The position numbers and the translations under genes were made by a program. Below, piece by piece: positions 24,871 through 33,565 of a DNA stretch of 64,000 bases. Position 1 is the first letter of the stretch; each line of letters begins with the position of its first letter. The notes beneath the pieces were generated by a model that saw nothing but the letters and a program-made list of their open reading frames with translations, was not told where the DNA came from and did not search any database. The stretch is from JAILLW01 sp045640905. GTDB taxonomy: Bacteria; Bacillota; Clostridia; Lachnospirales; Lachnospiraceae. The stretch covers positions 1 through 64,000 of the forward strand of contig JAZUFW010000087.1 in the NCBI GenBank assembly GCA_045640905.1, in the 5' to 3' direction.

Positions 24871-27366
24871 TTAAACCTTCTTCTTCGGCATTTTAACTTT
24901 ATCAAGATGCCATATTTCATCGACATACTGCTGGATGGTTCTGTCTGATGTAAACTTGCCGGAACAAGCGATATTGGTAATGGCCATTTTAGCCCATCTG
25001 CTCTCGTTCTGATATGCTTCAACGATACGCTCTCTGGCATCCGAATATGACTTAAAGTCCTTTAAAATGAAATATGTATCGGCTTTCGAAGTACTCAATG
25101 TATTAAGCAGAGAATTATAAAGCGATCTGAATCTGTCGGGATCGTCAGGAGCATATGTTCCGTTAATTAACTGCATCAGGACGCGTCTGATATCGGGATC
25201 ATTGTTAAATATCTCATTAGGATCGTATCCGCCGTTTCTTTCGAAGTTAATAACTTCATCCGAAGATAATCCGAAAATGAATGCATTTTCTTCTCCGACT
25301 TCTTCAACGATTTCAACATTGGCTCCGTCCATAGTACCCAAAGTAACGGCACCGTTTAACATGAACTTCATGTTGGAAGTACCCGAAGCTTCCTTTGATG
25401 CTGTCGAAATCTGTTCTGAAACATCTGCTGCAGCAAAAATCATCTCCGCATTTGATACACGGTAATCCTCGATAAATACGACTTTAATCTTTCCGTGAAT
25501 GCTTTCGTCATTGTTAATCACATCAGCAACCGAATTGATTAACTTAATTGTCATCTTTGCATTATAGTATCCGGCTGCTGCCTTTGCGCCGAAAATAAAT
25601 GTTCTGGGATAGAAATCCATGGACGGATTATCCTTGAGCGTATTATAAAGATACATAATATGCAAAATATTCATAAGCTGTCTCTTGTACTCGTGAAGAC
25701 GCTTAACCTGAACGTCGAATATAGATCTGGGATCTACTTCGATTCCGTTATGCTCCTTGATGTACTTAGCCAGTCTGACTTTATTTCTGTATTTAATATT
25801 CAAAAATTCATGCTGAGCTTTCTTGTCATCGGCATATACCTTTAACTTGTTAATTTTGGGCAAGTTGGTAATCCAGTCATCACCGATATAGTTGGAAACC
25901 CATGAAGCAAGAAGCGGATTGCCGTGAAGCAGGAATCTTCTCTGAGTGATACCGTTTGTCTTGTTGTTGAACTTTTCGGGCATCATCTGATAGAAATCTT
26001 TTAATTCCTGATTCTTTAATATCTCGGTATGAAGTCTGGCAACACCGTTAACGGAATAACTGCAGGCGATGGCCAAATATGCCATTCTGACCTGTCCGTC
26101 ATAAATAATAGCCATATTACGAATCTTATCAGGCTGGTTAGGATAAAGCTTCTGTATATCGGAAACGAATCTTCTGTTTATCTCTTCAATAATCTGATAT
26201 ACACGGGGCAATAATCTGCTAAAGAGCTCAATAGGCCATTTTTCCAGAGCTTCTGCCATAATTGTATGGTTGGTGTAAGCACAGGTCTTGGTCATTACTT
26301 CCCAAGCTTCGTCCCACTCAAGATAGTAATCATCCATCAGAATTCTCATTAATTCTGCCGTAGCCACGGTAGGATGAGTATCATTCAGCTGGAACGTAAC
26401 CTTCTCATGAAGTTTTCTGATATCGTCATGCTTACGCATATATTTCTCAACGGCTTCCTGAACCGATGCCGAAATAAAGAAATACTGCTGCTTTAAGCGA
26501 AGTTCCTTTCCTGCGTAATGATTATCATTGGGATAAAGTACTTCAACAATGTTTCTGGCCAGGTTTTCCTGCTCAACTGCCTGCTGATAGTCTCCCTTAT
26601 CAAATGAATCGAGTTTAAAGCATTCAATGGGTTCCGCATCCCAGATACGAAGGGTATTAACCAAACCGTTTCCGTATCCTACAACAGGAACATCATAAGG
26701 GACTGCCTTAACAGACTGATATCCTTCCTGATGAAAGTTTGATCTTCCGTTTTCATCCTTTGTTACTTCAACCCATCCGCCAAATTTAACGGTCTTTGAA
26801 TACTCGGGACGACGCAGTTCAAAAGGATTGCCGTTTTCAAGCCAGTTATCGGGAACTTCTACCTGATAGCCATCCCTGATAGCCTGCTTAAACATACCGT
26901 ATTTATATCTGATACCGCAGCCGTAAGCTTCGTATCCCAAAGTTGCCAGCGAGTCCAAAAAGCACGCAGCCAAACGACCCAAGCCACCGTTTCCGAGTGC
27001 TGCATCGGGTTCTTCGTCTTCCAAAACATCCAAATTGATTTTCAGTTCATCCAATGCCTGCTTAATAGGTTCATACGCCTTGAGGTTAATAATATTATTT
27101 CCCAAAGCTCTTCCCATCAGGAATTCCATTGACATGTAATACAGTGTTTTGGGATCCTGCTTTTCAAACTGTTTCTGTGATTCCATCCAGTTGTCTACTA
27201 CAGTATCCTTTACCGCAAATGCTACAGCTTCAAAAATCTGACGCGGTGTTGCTTCATCAATGGTCTTTCTGTGAAGTGTCTTTACATTATACAGAACGCT
27301 TTGTTTAAACTGATCCTTGTCAAAAACAAACCCTGTCGTAATGTCCGTGCTCTTTTTTCCTGCCAT
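24871..27366 (-). CDS. glgP: Glycogen/maltodextrin phosphorylase
   Basis: 831 residues, normal length, with AGGAGG in the 11-nt gap after ileS. The enzyme releases glucose 1-phosphate from alpha-1,4-glucans using phosphate and pyridoxal phosphate. The PLP lysine is in EASGTSNMKFMLNGA; other conserved stretches are ALGNGGLGRLAACF and VKRLHEYKRQLMN. The N-terminal part lacks the long regulatory extension of animal enzymes. No other glycogen genes are adjacent. Confidence 0.97.
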   Translation of the reverse strand: MAGKKSTDITTGFVFDKDQFKQSVLYNVKTLHRKTIDEATPRQIFEAVAFAVKDTVVDNWMESQKQFEKQDPKTLYYMSMEFLMGRALGNNIINLKAYEPIKQALDELKINLDVLEDEEPDAALGNGGLGRLAACFLDSLATLGYEAYGCGIRYKYGMFKQAIRDGYQVEVPDNWLENGNPFELRRPEYSKTVKFGGWVEVTKDENGRSNFHQEGYQSVKAVPYDVPVVGYGNGLVNTLRIWDAEPIECFKLDSFDKGDYQQAVEQENLARNIVEVLYPNDNHYAGKELRLKQQYFFISASVQEAVEKYMRKHDDIRKLHEKVTFQLNDTHPTVATAELMRILMDDYYLEWDEAWEVMTKTCAYTNHTIMAEALEKWPIELFSRLLPRVYQIIEEINRRFVSDIQKLYPNQPDKIRNMAIIYDGQVRMAYLAIACSYSVNGVARLHTEILKNQELKDFYQMMPEKFNNKTNGITQRRFLLHGNPLLASWVSNYIGDDWITNLPKINKLKVYADDKKAQHEFLNIKYRNKVRLAKYIKEHNGIEVDPRSIFDVQVKRLHEYKRQLMNILHIMYLYNTLKDNPSMDFYPRTFIFGAKAAAGYYNAKMTIKLINSVADVINNDESIHGKIKVVFIEDYRVSNAEMIFAAADVSEQISTASKEASGTSNMKFMLNGAVTLGTMDGANVEIVEEVGEENAFIFGLSSDEVINFERNGGYDPNEIFNNDPDIRRVLMQLINGTYAPDDPDRFRSLYNSLLNTLSTSKADTYFILKDFKSYSDARERIVEAYQNESRWAKMAITNIACSGKFTSDRTIQQYVDEIWHLDKVKMPKKKV

Positions 27367-27377
27367 TACAATTCCTC

Positions 27378-30300
27378 CTAAATTCTTTCAACCGAAATAA
27401 TAGTCTTTTCCCCGTTTATATTCCATTCTTTCGAATTCTGATATTCAGCATCTTTAACTATCTCCTGTGCCAGAACCTTGGTGGAAATAGCGTCTTTATT
27501 TGCCAGTACAATATCAGCAATTTTATCATTGTTCTTGATTCCGACTTTGATTCGGTCCATAACCTCAAATCCGGAATCCTTACGCATGGTCTGAATCTTT
27601 GAAATCACTTCAAGAACAAATCCTTCTTCAACTAATTCATCCGTCAGATTGGTATCCAAAACAACCGTAGTATTGTTATCTGCTTCGGTCACGAAACCGG
27701 CTTTCTGCGAAACATCGATAAGCAGGTCTTCTTCTGAAAGCGAAACAGTTACATCCGAAACGGTAAATTCGATAGCACCCTTTTCCTTGAGTTCGGCCAT
27801 AGCCTTGCTTCCGTCAACTTCGGCAAGGTATTTCTGAATTCCGCCGAGCTGCTTGCCGTATTTGGGTCCTACGGTACGAAGCTGAGGTTTAAAGGTATAG
27901 CTGGTCAAATCGGATACATCATCCTTAAAGATGACTTCCTTAACATTCAATTCATCTTCGATTATTTCAACGAAGAACTGTGAAAGCTCCTTCTTGGCCT
28001 TGACATACATGGCCTGAATCGGCTGACGTGTCTTCATATTTGCTGTGTTTCTGGCAGCACGTCCCATAACTACGATAGAAAGAACTTCTTCCATGTTTTC
28101 TTCGAGTTCCTTATCTATCCATTCCTCCTTGGCAACGGGATAGTCGCAAAGATGAATACTTTCGGGAGCACTCTTGTCATTGGTACGAACCAGATTCTGA
28201 TAAATCTGTTCTGCCATAAACGGAATCATGGGAGCAGCACATTTGCTGATTTCAACCAAAGCAGTATAGAGGGTCATATAAGCATTAATCTTATCCTGCT
28301 CCATACCCTTGGCCCAGAAACGCTCACGTCCGCGGCGAACATACCAGTTAGACATTTCGTCAACAAAATCGTCAAGAACTCTGCCGGCTTCGGGAATCTG
28401 ATAATTTTCAAGACACTTGTCTGTTTCCTTAATAGCCGTATTGAGCTTTGAAAGCAGCCACTTATCCATTACCGGAAGTTTGTCATAATCAAGTGTATAT
28501 TTTGTTGCATCAAAATTATCGATATTTGCGTAAAGGATAAAGAAGGCATATGTATTCCACAAAGTACCGAGGAATTTTCTTTGTCCTTCCTGAACTGCCT
28601 TTCCGTAGAATCTGTTGGGAAGCCAAGGTGCTGAATTGGTATAGAAATACCATCTTATGGCATCGGCTCCGTATTGTCTTAATGAATCAAAAGGATCTAC
28701 TGCGTTTCCTTTTGACTTACTCATCTTCTGTCCGTTCTCATCCTGCACCAATCCGAGTACGATTACGTTCTCATAAGGTGACTTGTTAAAGAGAAGCGTT
28801 GATTCTGCCATCAAAGAATAGAACCATCCTCTGGTCTGATCGACAGCTTCCGAAATGAATGCAGCAGGGAACTGAGATTCAAAAAGTTCCTTATTCTCAA
28901 AAGGATAATGATGCTGTGCAAAAGGCATTGCACCTGAATCGAACCAGCAGTCAATAACCTCCGGTACTCTCTTCATCTTCGCATTACACTTAGGACAAGT
29001 GCATTCAATTTCGTCTATGTAAGGTCTGTGAAGTTCAACAGTCTTGGCCTTGGGATCGCCGGATAATTTTTCCAAATCTTCTCTTGATCCTATGGCTTCC
29101 TGATGGTTGCAGGAAGTACATTCCCAAATATTTAAGGGAGTACCCCAATATCTGTTTCTTGATATACCCCAGTCCTGAATATTTTCAAGCCAGTTACCGA
29201 ATCTTCCTTCTCCGATTGAAGGCGGAATCCAGTTTACGGTCTTATTATTGGCTACCAGGTCATCCTTTACTGCTGTCATTTTAATGAACCAGGATTCACG
29301 AGCATAATAAAGAAGCGGAGTATCACATCTCCAACAATGAGGATAATCATGCTCAACCTTTGGAGCATCAAAAAGGATGCCTCTTCCTTCAAGTTCCTTT
29401 AAAACTTCAGGGTCACAGTTGATTGCACCGGCTTCGATTTCCTTCTGAGTCGGCTTACATCTCATGCCTGCGAAAGGAGTTTCATCTTTCATGACACCGT
29501 GTTCGTCAACCATCTGAACGAAAGGTGCGTCATACTTTCTTCCGACTCTGGCATCATCTTCACCGAAAGCAGGAGCAATATGAACAATTCCGGTACCGTC
29601 TGCCATGGTTACGTAATCATCGCAGTATACAAAGAAAGCTTTCTTTCCCTGCTTGTCAACGCTGTCCTTTGCACACTGATACAAAGGCTCATACTCCTTA
29701 TACTCAAGGTCTGTTCCAACGTATTTTTCAAGTACTTCGTAAGCAGGAACTCCTTCTTCTCTTTCTATTTTTCCCAAAACCTGATCAGCCAATGCTTCGG
29801 CTAGAATATATGTAAATCCGTCAGCAGCTTTTACCTTTACATATGTATCGCTGGGATTTACGCACAAAGCGATATTTGAAGCCAATGTCCAGGGTGTAGT
29901 GGTCCATGCCAGGAAATATGCGTCTTCGTCCTTAATCTTGAAACGAACGATAGCAGTTCTTTCCTTCAAAACTTTATATCCCTGAGCTACCTCGTGAGAT
30001 GAAAGAGGGGTTCCGCAACGAGGACAGTAAGGTACTATCTTGAATCCCTTATACAAAAGTCCCTTATTCCAAATTTCTTTGAGAGCCCACCATTCTGACT
30101 CGATAAAATTATCATCATATGTAACATAGGGGTTATCCATGTCGGCCCAGAAACCTACCGTTCCCGAGAAATCTTCCCACATGCCCTTATATTTCCATAC
30201 GGATTCCTTACACTTACCGATGAAAGGATCCAATCCGTAACTTTCAATCTGTTCTTTTCCGTCTATTCCCAAAAGTTTTTCCACTTCGAGTTCGACAGGC

Positions 30301-30569
30301 AGTCCGTGAGTATCCCATCCGGCCTTTCTCGGAACATAATAGCCCTTCATTGTACGATATCTGGGAATCATGTCCTTAATGCATCTGGTTAATACATGGC
30401 CGATATGAGGCTTTCCGTTGGCTGTCGGAGGGCCGTCATAAAATGTATAGGTCGGACATCCTTTTCGAATATCCATACTCTTTTTAAAAATGTCGTTGTC
30501 TTTCCAAAACTGCTCGACATCTTTTTCTCTTTCCACAAAATTTAAATCTGTTGAGACTTTCTGGTACAT
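27378..30569 (-). CDS. ileS: Isoleucyl-tRNA synthetase, IleRS2 type
   Basis: 1063 residues. Class I synthetase charging tRNA-Ile. The HIGH motif lies in GPPTANGKPHIGHVL and the KMSKS loop in GQKMSKSKGNAV; between them is the editing (CP1) domain with TTTPWTLASNIALCVNP. The HIGH-region wording (TANGKPHIGH) is that of the eukaryote-like IleRS2 branch, known for intrinsic mupirocin insensitivity, rather than the YANGDIHIGH of IleRS1. AAAGGAAA precedes the ATG. No T-box leader was found; the leader instead carries an inverted-repeat element. Confidence 0.96.
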   Translation of the reverse strand: MYQKVSTDLNFVEREKDVEQFWKDNDIFKKSMDIRKGCPTYTFYDGPPTANGKPHIGHVLTRCIKDMIPRYRTMKGYYVPRKAGWDTHGLPVELEVEKLLGIDGKEQIESYGLDPFIGKCKESVWKYKGMWEDFSGTVGFWADMDNPYVTYDDNFIESEWWALKEIWNKGLLYKGFKIVPYCPRCGTPLSSHEVAQGYKVLKERTAIVRFKIKDEDAYFLAWTTTPWTLASNIALCVNPSDTYVKVKAADGFTYILAEALADQVLGKIEREEGVPAYEVLEKYVGTDLEYKEYEPLYQCAKDSVDKQGKKAFFVYCDDYVTMADGTGIVHIAPAFGEDDARVGRKYDAPFVQMVDEHGVMKDETPFAGMRCKPTQKEIEAGAINCDPEVLKELEGRGILFDAPKVEHDYPHCWRCDTPLLYYARESWFIKMTAVKDDLVANNKTVNWIPPSIGEGRFGNWLENIQDWGISRNRYWGTPLNIWECTSCNHQEAIGSREDLEKLSGDPKAKTVELHRPYIDEIECTCPKCNAKMKRVPEVIDCWFDSGAMPFAQHHYPFENKELFESQFPAAFISEAVDQTRGWFYSLMAESTLLFNKSPYENVIVLGLVQDENGQKMSKSKGNAVDPFDSLRQYGADAIRWYFYTNSAPWLPNRFYGKAVQEGQRKFLGTLWNTYAFFILYANIDNFDATKYTLDYDKLPVMDKWLLSKLNTAIKETDKCLENYQIPEAGRVLDDFVDEMSNWYVRRGRERFWAKGMEQDKINAYMTLYTALVEISKCAAPMIPFMAEQIYQNLVRTNDKSAPESIHLCDYPVAKEEWIDKELEENMEEVLSIVVMGRAARNTANMKTRQPIQAMYVKAKKELSQFFVEIIEDELNVKEVIFKDDVSDLTSYTFKPQLRTVGPKYGKQLGGIQKYLAEVDGSKAMAELKEKGAIEFTVSDVTVSLSEEDLLIDVSQKAGFVTEADNNTTVVLDTNLTDELVEEGFVLEVISKIQTMRKDSGFEVMDRIKVGIKNNDKIADIVLANKDAISTKVLAQEIVKDAEYQNSKEWNINGEKTIISVERI

Positions 30570-30624
30570 AACGTTTTCCTTTCATAGATAAATTCACGGT
30601 CAGGATTACATTTTCATTCGTTAA

Positions 30625-30820
30625 AACATTACTATTCACAGTCCTCCACTCTTCATTCGCAATCATCGCTGCTACGTGCTTCAAAGCTTGCTTCGCAAGC
30701 GGATTGCTCATGTCGTGGAGTCCCTGCTTCACAGGCTTGATATATGAGCAATGCTTGTCTCTTACCTGCAAGCATGACGATACAAGCATTGCTCATATAT
30801 CAACTGTGAATAGTAACGTT
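30625..30820. repeat. Nested inverted-repeat element, MITE-like
   Basis: Outer arms of 18 nt (30625-30642 and 30803-30820) match at 17 of 18 positions. Inside lie a perfect 22-bp inverted repeat (30737-30758/30782-30803), and a second hairpin system with CTCCAC/GTGGAG, GCAATC/GATTGC and GCTTGC/GCAAGC arms. No transposase is encoded. It sits between ileS and trmL; no second copy was seen in this window. Non-autonomous element or structured RNA are both possible. Confidence 0.65.
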
Positions 30821-30840
30821 AAAACAGCATATAACCATAG

Positions 30841-30869
30841 ACCATAATATTCTACACCATTCCTTGCAA
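30841..30869 (-). promoter_or_regulatory. Weak candidate promoter for the ileS operon
   Basis: Minus-strand TTGCAA, 17 nt, TATGGT. If used, the ileS mRNA would begin with the whole inverted-repeat element as a leader of about 265 nt. Confidence 0.35.
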
Positions 30870-30877
30870 AATTCCAA

Positions 30878-30907
30878 CAAAAAACCGCAGATAAATCTTA
30901 TCTGCGG
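30878..30907 (-). terminator. Terminator of the mutS2-RR-HK-trmL operon
   Basis: 10-bp stem CCGCAGATAA/TTATCTGCGG with a 3-nt loop followed on the minus strand by TTTTTT, just after the trmL stop codon. Confidence 0.9.
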
Positions 30908-30915
30908 TCAGGTAA

Positions 30916-31407
30916 TTATTTCCATTTAAGTCTGTGAAGTTCACCCTGCGTTTCCATTTCAGAAAAAGAGTTCTGTCGCAGTGCCTCATACAGCACTATT
31001 GCTACGGAATTCGACAAATTCAAAGACCGTATTTCCGGTTTCATCGGAATTCTGATACAGTTTTCTTCATTCTCAACGAGTATTTCTTCGGGAATGCCGG
31101 CGCTTTCCTTTCCGAACATAATAAAGTCATCGGGTCCGAAAGAAACTTCGGTATAACTTCGCTTGGCTTTGGTCGTAGCCATCCAGATTTTTGCGCCCGG
31201 GTTTTTTGATAAAAACTCTTCGTAATTTACGTATCTGGAAACATTCAGCTTATCCCAATAATCCATTCCGGCACGCTTTATGCTTTTTTCGTTCAATACA
31301 AACCCCAACGGTTCTATGAGATGTAAATCCGTTCCTGTTGCGACACAGGTTCTTCCTATATTTCCGGTATTAGCCGGTATTTCGGGTTGATGTAATACTA
31401 TATGCAT
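30916..31407 (-). CDS. trmL: tRNA (cytidine/uridine-34-2'-O)-methyltransferase
   Basis: 163 residues, typical of TrmL. This SPOUT-fold dimer methylates the wobble ribose of tRNA-Leu isoacceptors. It begins MHIVLHQPEIPANTGNIGRT with the conserved N-terminal Asn/Arg, and has the SPOUT knot residues FGKESAGIPEE and IRIPMKPEIRSLNLSNSVAI. It starts 8 nt after the histidine kinase and ends at a strong terminator, so it is the last gene of that operon. Confidence 0.94.
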   Translation of the reverse strand: MHIVLHQPEIPANTGNIGRTCVATGTDLHLIEPLGFVLNEKSIKRAGMDYWDKLNVSRYVNYEEFLSKNPGAKIWMATTKAKRSYTEVSFGPDDFIMFGKESAGIPEEILVENEENCIRIPMKPEIRSLNLSNSVAIVLYEALRQNSFSEMETQGELHRLKWK

Positions 31408-31415
31408 GTTTACCT

Positions 31416-32846
31416 CTAATATCCTTCTTCGTCATCTTCGTCAACCAGCGGTATGCTGAAGACAAACTCCGTTCCTATTCCTTCGGTACTGATTACATTT
31501 ATGTTTTCACCGTGGGCACGAATAATCTCTCTGGTAATCGACAATCCCAGTCCGGTGCCTTTTCTGTCTTTTCCTCGCGACAAATCGGTCTTGTAAAAAC
31601 GGTCGAAAATCTGGCTTAACTGATCTTTGGGAATTCCTATTCCTTTATCTTTGACCGAAACAAAAACCTTATTGTGTTTTTCGCTTGTTTCGACTTTAAT
31701 GACCGAATCCGAGTGAGAAAACTTTATTGCGTTATCCATCAGATTATACAAAACCTGCTTTATCTTTTCGCAATCGGCCTTAACAAACAGCTCGTCACCC
31801 GAAAGAATCAACTCTATTGCTATGGACTTTTTTAAACATGTGCCTTCGAAAGTGGCTACAACGTTTCGTATTTCCTTATTGATATCAAATGTCGAAATAT
31901 CCAAAAGCATTCCGGCAGTGTTCAGATTATTCAGCGTTAACAGTCCGTTTGTCAGTTTTCGAAGTCGCTCTGTTTCATTTAATACTATTCCCAAATATTT
32001 TTCATGAAGTTCGGGAGGAATAGTACCATCCAGCATCGCTTCCAGGTAACCTTTTATGGAAGTAAGCGGAGATCTGAAATCATGTGACACATTAGCCACA
32101 AATTTCTTTTGATCATCTTCGGAACGCGCAATTTCCTGCGCCATATACGCTACCGTAGCACCCAAATATCCAATTTCATCATCGGAATCCATTTGAAGTT
32201 CATAATGCATATTTCCTGAGGCGTATTGCTCTGTGGCTTCGGTAATCTTTCTGATAGGCAGATATACCATTTCGGTAAAGAAAATCAGAATAATCAAAGA
32301 CAGCAGGAACATTATAATTAAGAGAATATAGCAGATAACCAGCAAATCCTCTCGCTCTTCGTTAAGATTATCCATAGGATAGTGAATTACCACATAACCT
32401 TTGATCTTAAAACCGGAAGTGATAGGAGCAAAAACGCTCAGATAGTCTTTTTCAAAAAAGCCGAAAAAATTACCTTCTACGTAGTTGGAGCCTCCGGCCG
32501 CAGCAGGATCAAAGCCGTCAACAATCACTTCGTTATTGAGATTAATCGGAATATCCGAACTCAGTACCAATCTGCCCGAAGGATTGACTATCCAGTAAAC
32601 TGCCCCTGTGTACAGTGCCAAAGCATCCATCTGCTTTTTAACGGTATCCAAAGACGTAGTGGAATTGTACAAATCCGCCGCATACGAATTAGCAACATAT
32701 GTCGCCTCTTCATACATGGTTTCCGATTTACGATTAACCAGACTGTCCTTTATCATACTGCTGACAAAGCTGGCCACGATTACAAATCCGAACAACCCGA
32801 AGATTATATATGCAAGAATGAATTTTAAATATAACGTTTTTCGCAT
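31416..32846 (-). CDS. Sensor histidine kinase (HAMP type)
   Basis: 476 residues. Two transmembrane helices (about 8-30 and 176-198) flank an extracellular sensor of about 145 residues. A HAMP domain, HisKA (ANVSHDFRSPLTSIKGYLEA) and HATPase (DNAIKFS, DKGIGIPKD, GTGLGLSI) follow. The HAMP-HisKA layout without PAS resembles PhoR/ResE-like kinases, but the signal is unknown. Its start codon overlaps the response regulator stop by 1 nt (TAATG), so the two are translationally coupled. Confidence 0.94.
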   Translation of the reverse strand: MRKTLYLKFILAYIIFGLFGFVIVASFVSSMIKDSLVNRKSETMYEEATYVANSYAADLYNSTTSLDTVKKQMDALALYTGAVYWIVNPSGRLVLSSDIPINLNNEVIVDGFDPAAAGGSNYVEGNFFGFFEKDYLSVFAPITSGFKIKGYVVIHYPMDNLNEEREDLLVICYILLIIMFLLSLIILIFFTEMVYLPIRKITEATEQYASGNMHYELQMDSDDEIGYLGATVAYMAQEIARSEDDQKKFVANVSHDFRSPLTSIKGYLEAMLDGTIPPELHEKYLGIVLNETERLRKLTNGLLTLNNLNTAGMLLDISTFDINKEIRNVVATFEGTCLKKSIAIELILSGDELFVKADCEKIKQVLYNLMDNAIKFSHSDSVIKVETSEKHNKVFVSVKDKGIGIPKDQLSQIFDRFYKTDLSRGKDRKGTGLGLSITREIIRAHGENINVISTEGIGTEFVFSIPLVDEDDEEGY

Positions 32847-33547
32847 TATTTTGTCTCGAACTTATATCCGATTCCCCAAATTGTCGCTATTCTCCATGAA
32901 TCATGATCGTTGATTTTTTCACGAATACGCTTGATGTGAACATCAACCGTTCTGGTATCTCCGATGTATTCATACCCCCAAATCTGATCAAGAAGCTGTT
33001 CTCTGGTAAAAACATGATTCGGGGAAGCCGCAAGGAAATACAAAAGTTCAAGTTCCTTGGGTGGCATATCCATAATCTGTCCCATATAAGTAACGGAATA
33101 GTTTGTCAAATTGATTTTTAAATCAGGATAAGATACTTCTTTGACATCTTCTTCGTTCTTTGATATGGGTGCAGTGTTTTTGAATCTACGCAAAACAGCC
33201 TTGACTCTGGCAACCAGTTCTTTCGTGTCGAAAGGCTTTTCCATATAATCATCGGCACCGAGTTCCAGTCCCAAAACCTTATCAAATACTTCGCCTTTTG
33301 CGGAAAGCATAATAATAGGAGTCGTCGATACGGTTCTGATTTCTCTGCAGACACCGTATCCGTCTATTCCCGGAAGCATGATATCAAGAAGAATCAAATC
33401 GGGTTCAAAGGTTTTAAACATATTAAGTGCCGTCTCGCCGTCCGGTGCTATTTGTGTTTCAAAGCATTCTTTTGTCAGATATAACGAAATGAGTTCAGCA
33501 ATGTTTTCGTCATCATCCACAATCAATATTTTCTGCTTGTTTATCAT
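32846..33547 (-). CDS. OmpR/PhoB family response regulator
   Basis: 233 residues. Receiver domain with ILIVDDDENIAEL, phospho-Asp in LILLDIMLPGIDGYG, Thr in TTPIIMLSAKGE and Lys in DDYMEKPFD. The C-terminal winged helix has HVFTREQLLDQIWGYEYIGD and TVDVHIKRIREKI. It pairs with the adjacent histidine kinase to control transcription of unknown targets. GAGAGGAAG precedes the ATG, 18 nt after mutS2. Confidence 0.95.
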   Translation of the reverse strand: MINKQKILIVDDDENIAELISLYLTKECFETQIAPDGETALNMFKTFEPDLILLDIMLPGIDGYGVCREIRTVSTTPIIMLSAKGEVFDKVLGLELGADDYMEKPFDTKELVARVKAVLRRFKNTAPISKNEEDVKEVSYPDLKINLTNYSVTYMGQIMDMPPKELELLYFLAASPNHVFTREQLLDQIWGYEYIGDTRTVDVHIKRIREKINDHDSWRIATIWGIGYKFETK

Positions 33548-33565
33548 ACTTCTTCCTCTCTGTGT

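Noticed and set aside
30484..30789. 101-codon minus-strand frame running through the ileS leader repeat
   Set aside because: It overlaps the ileS start in another frame, spans the inverted repeats, and has no recognisable domain or ribosome site; an artefact of the repeat.
30625..30820. CRISPR array or phage attachment site
   Set aside because: Arms are inverted, not direct, repeats with no regular spacers, and no integrase, cas or phage gene is nearby.
30570..30915. T-box riboswitch expected before ileS
   Set aside because: Neither the T-box consensus nor a specifier-type stem followed by a terminator/antiterminator pair is visible on the minus strand.
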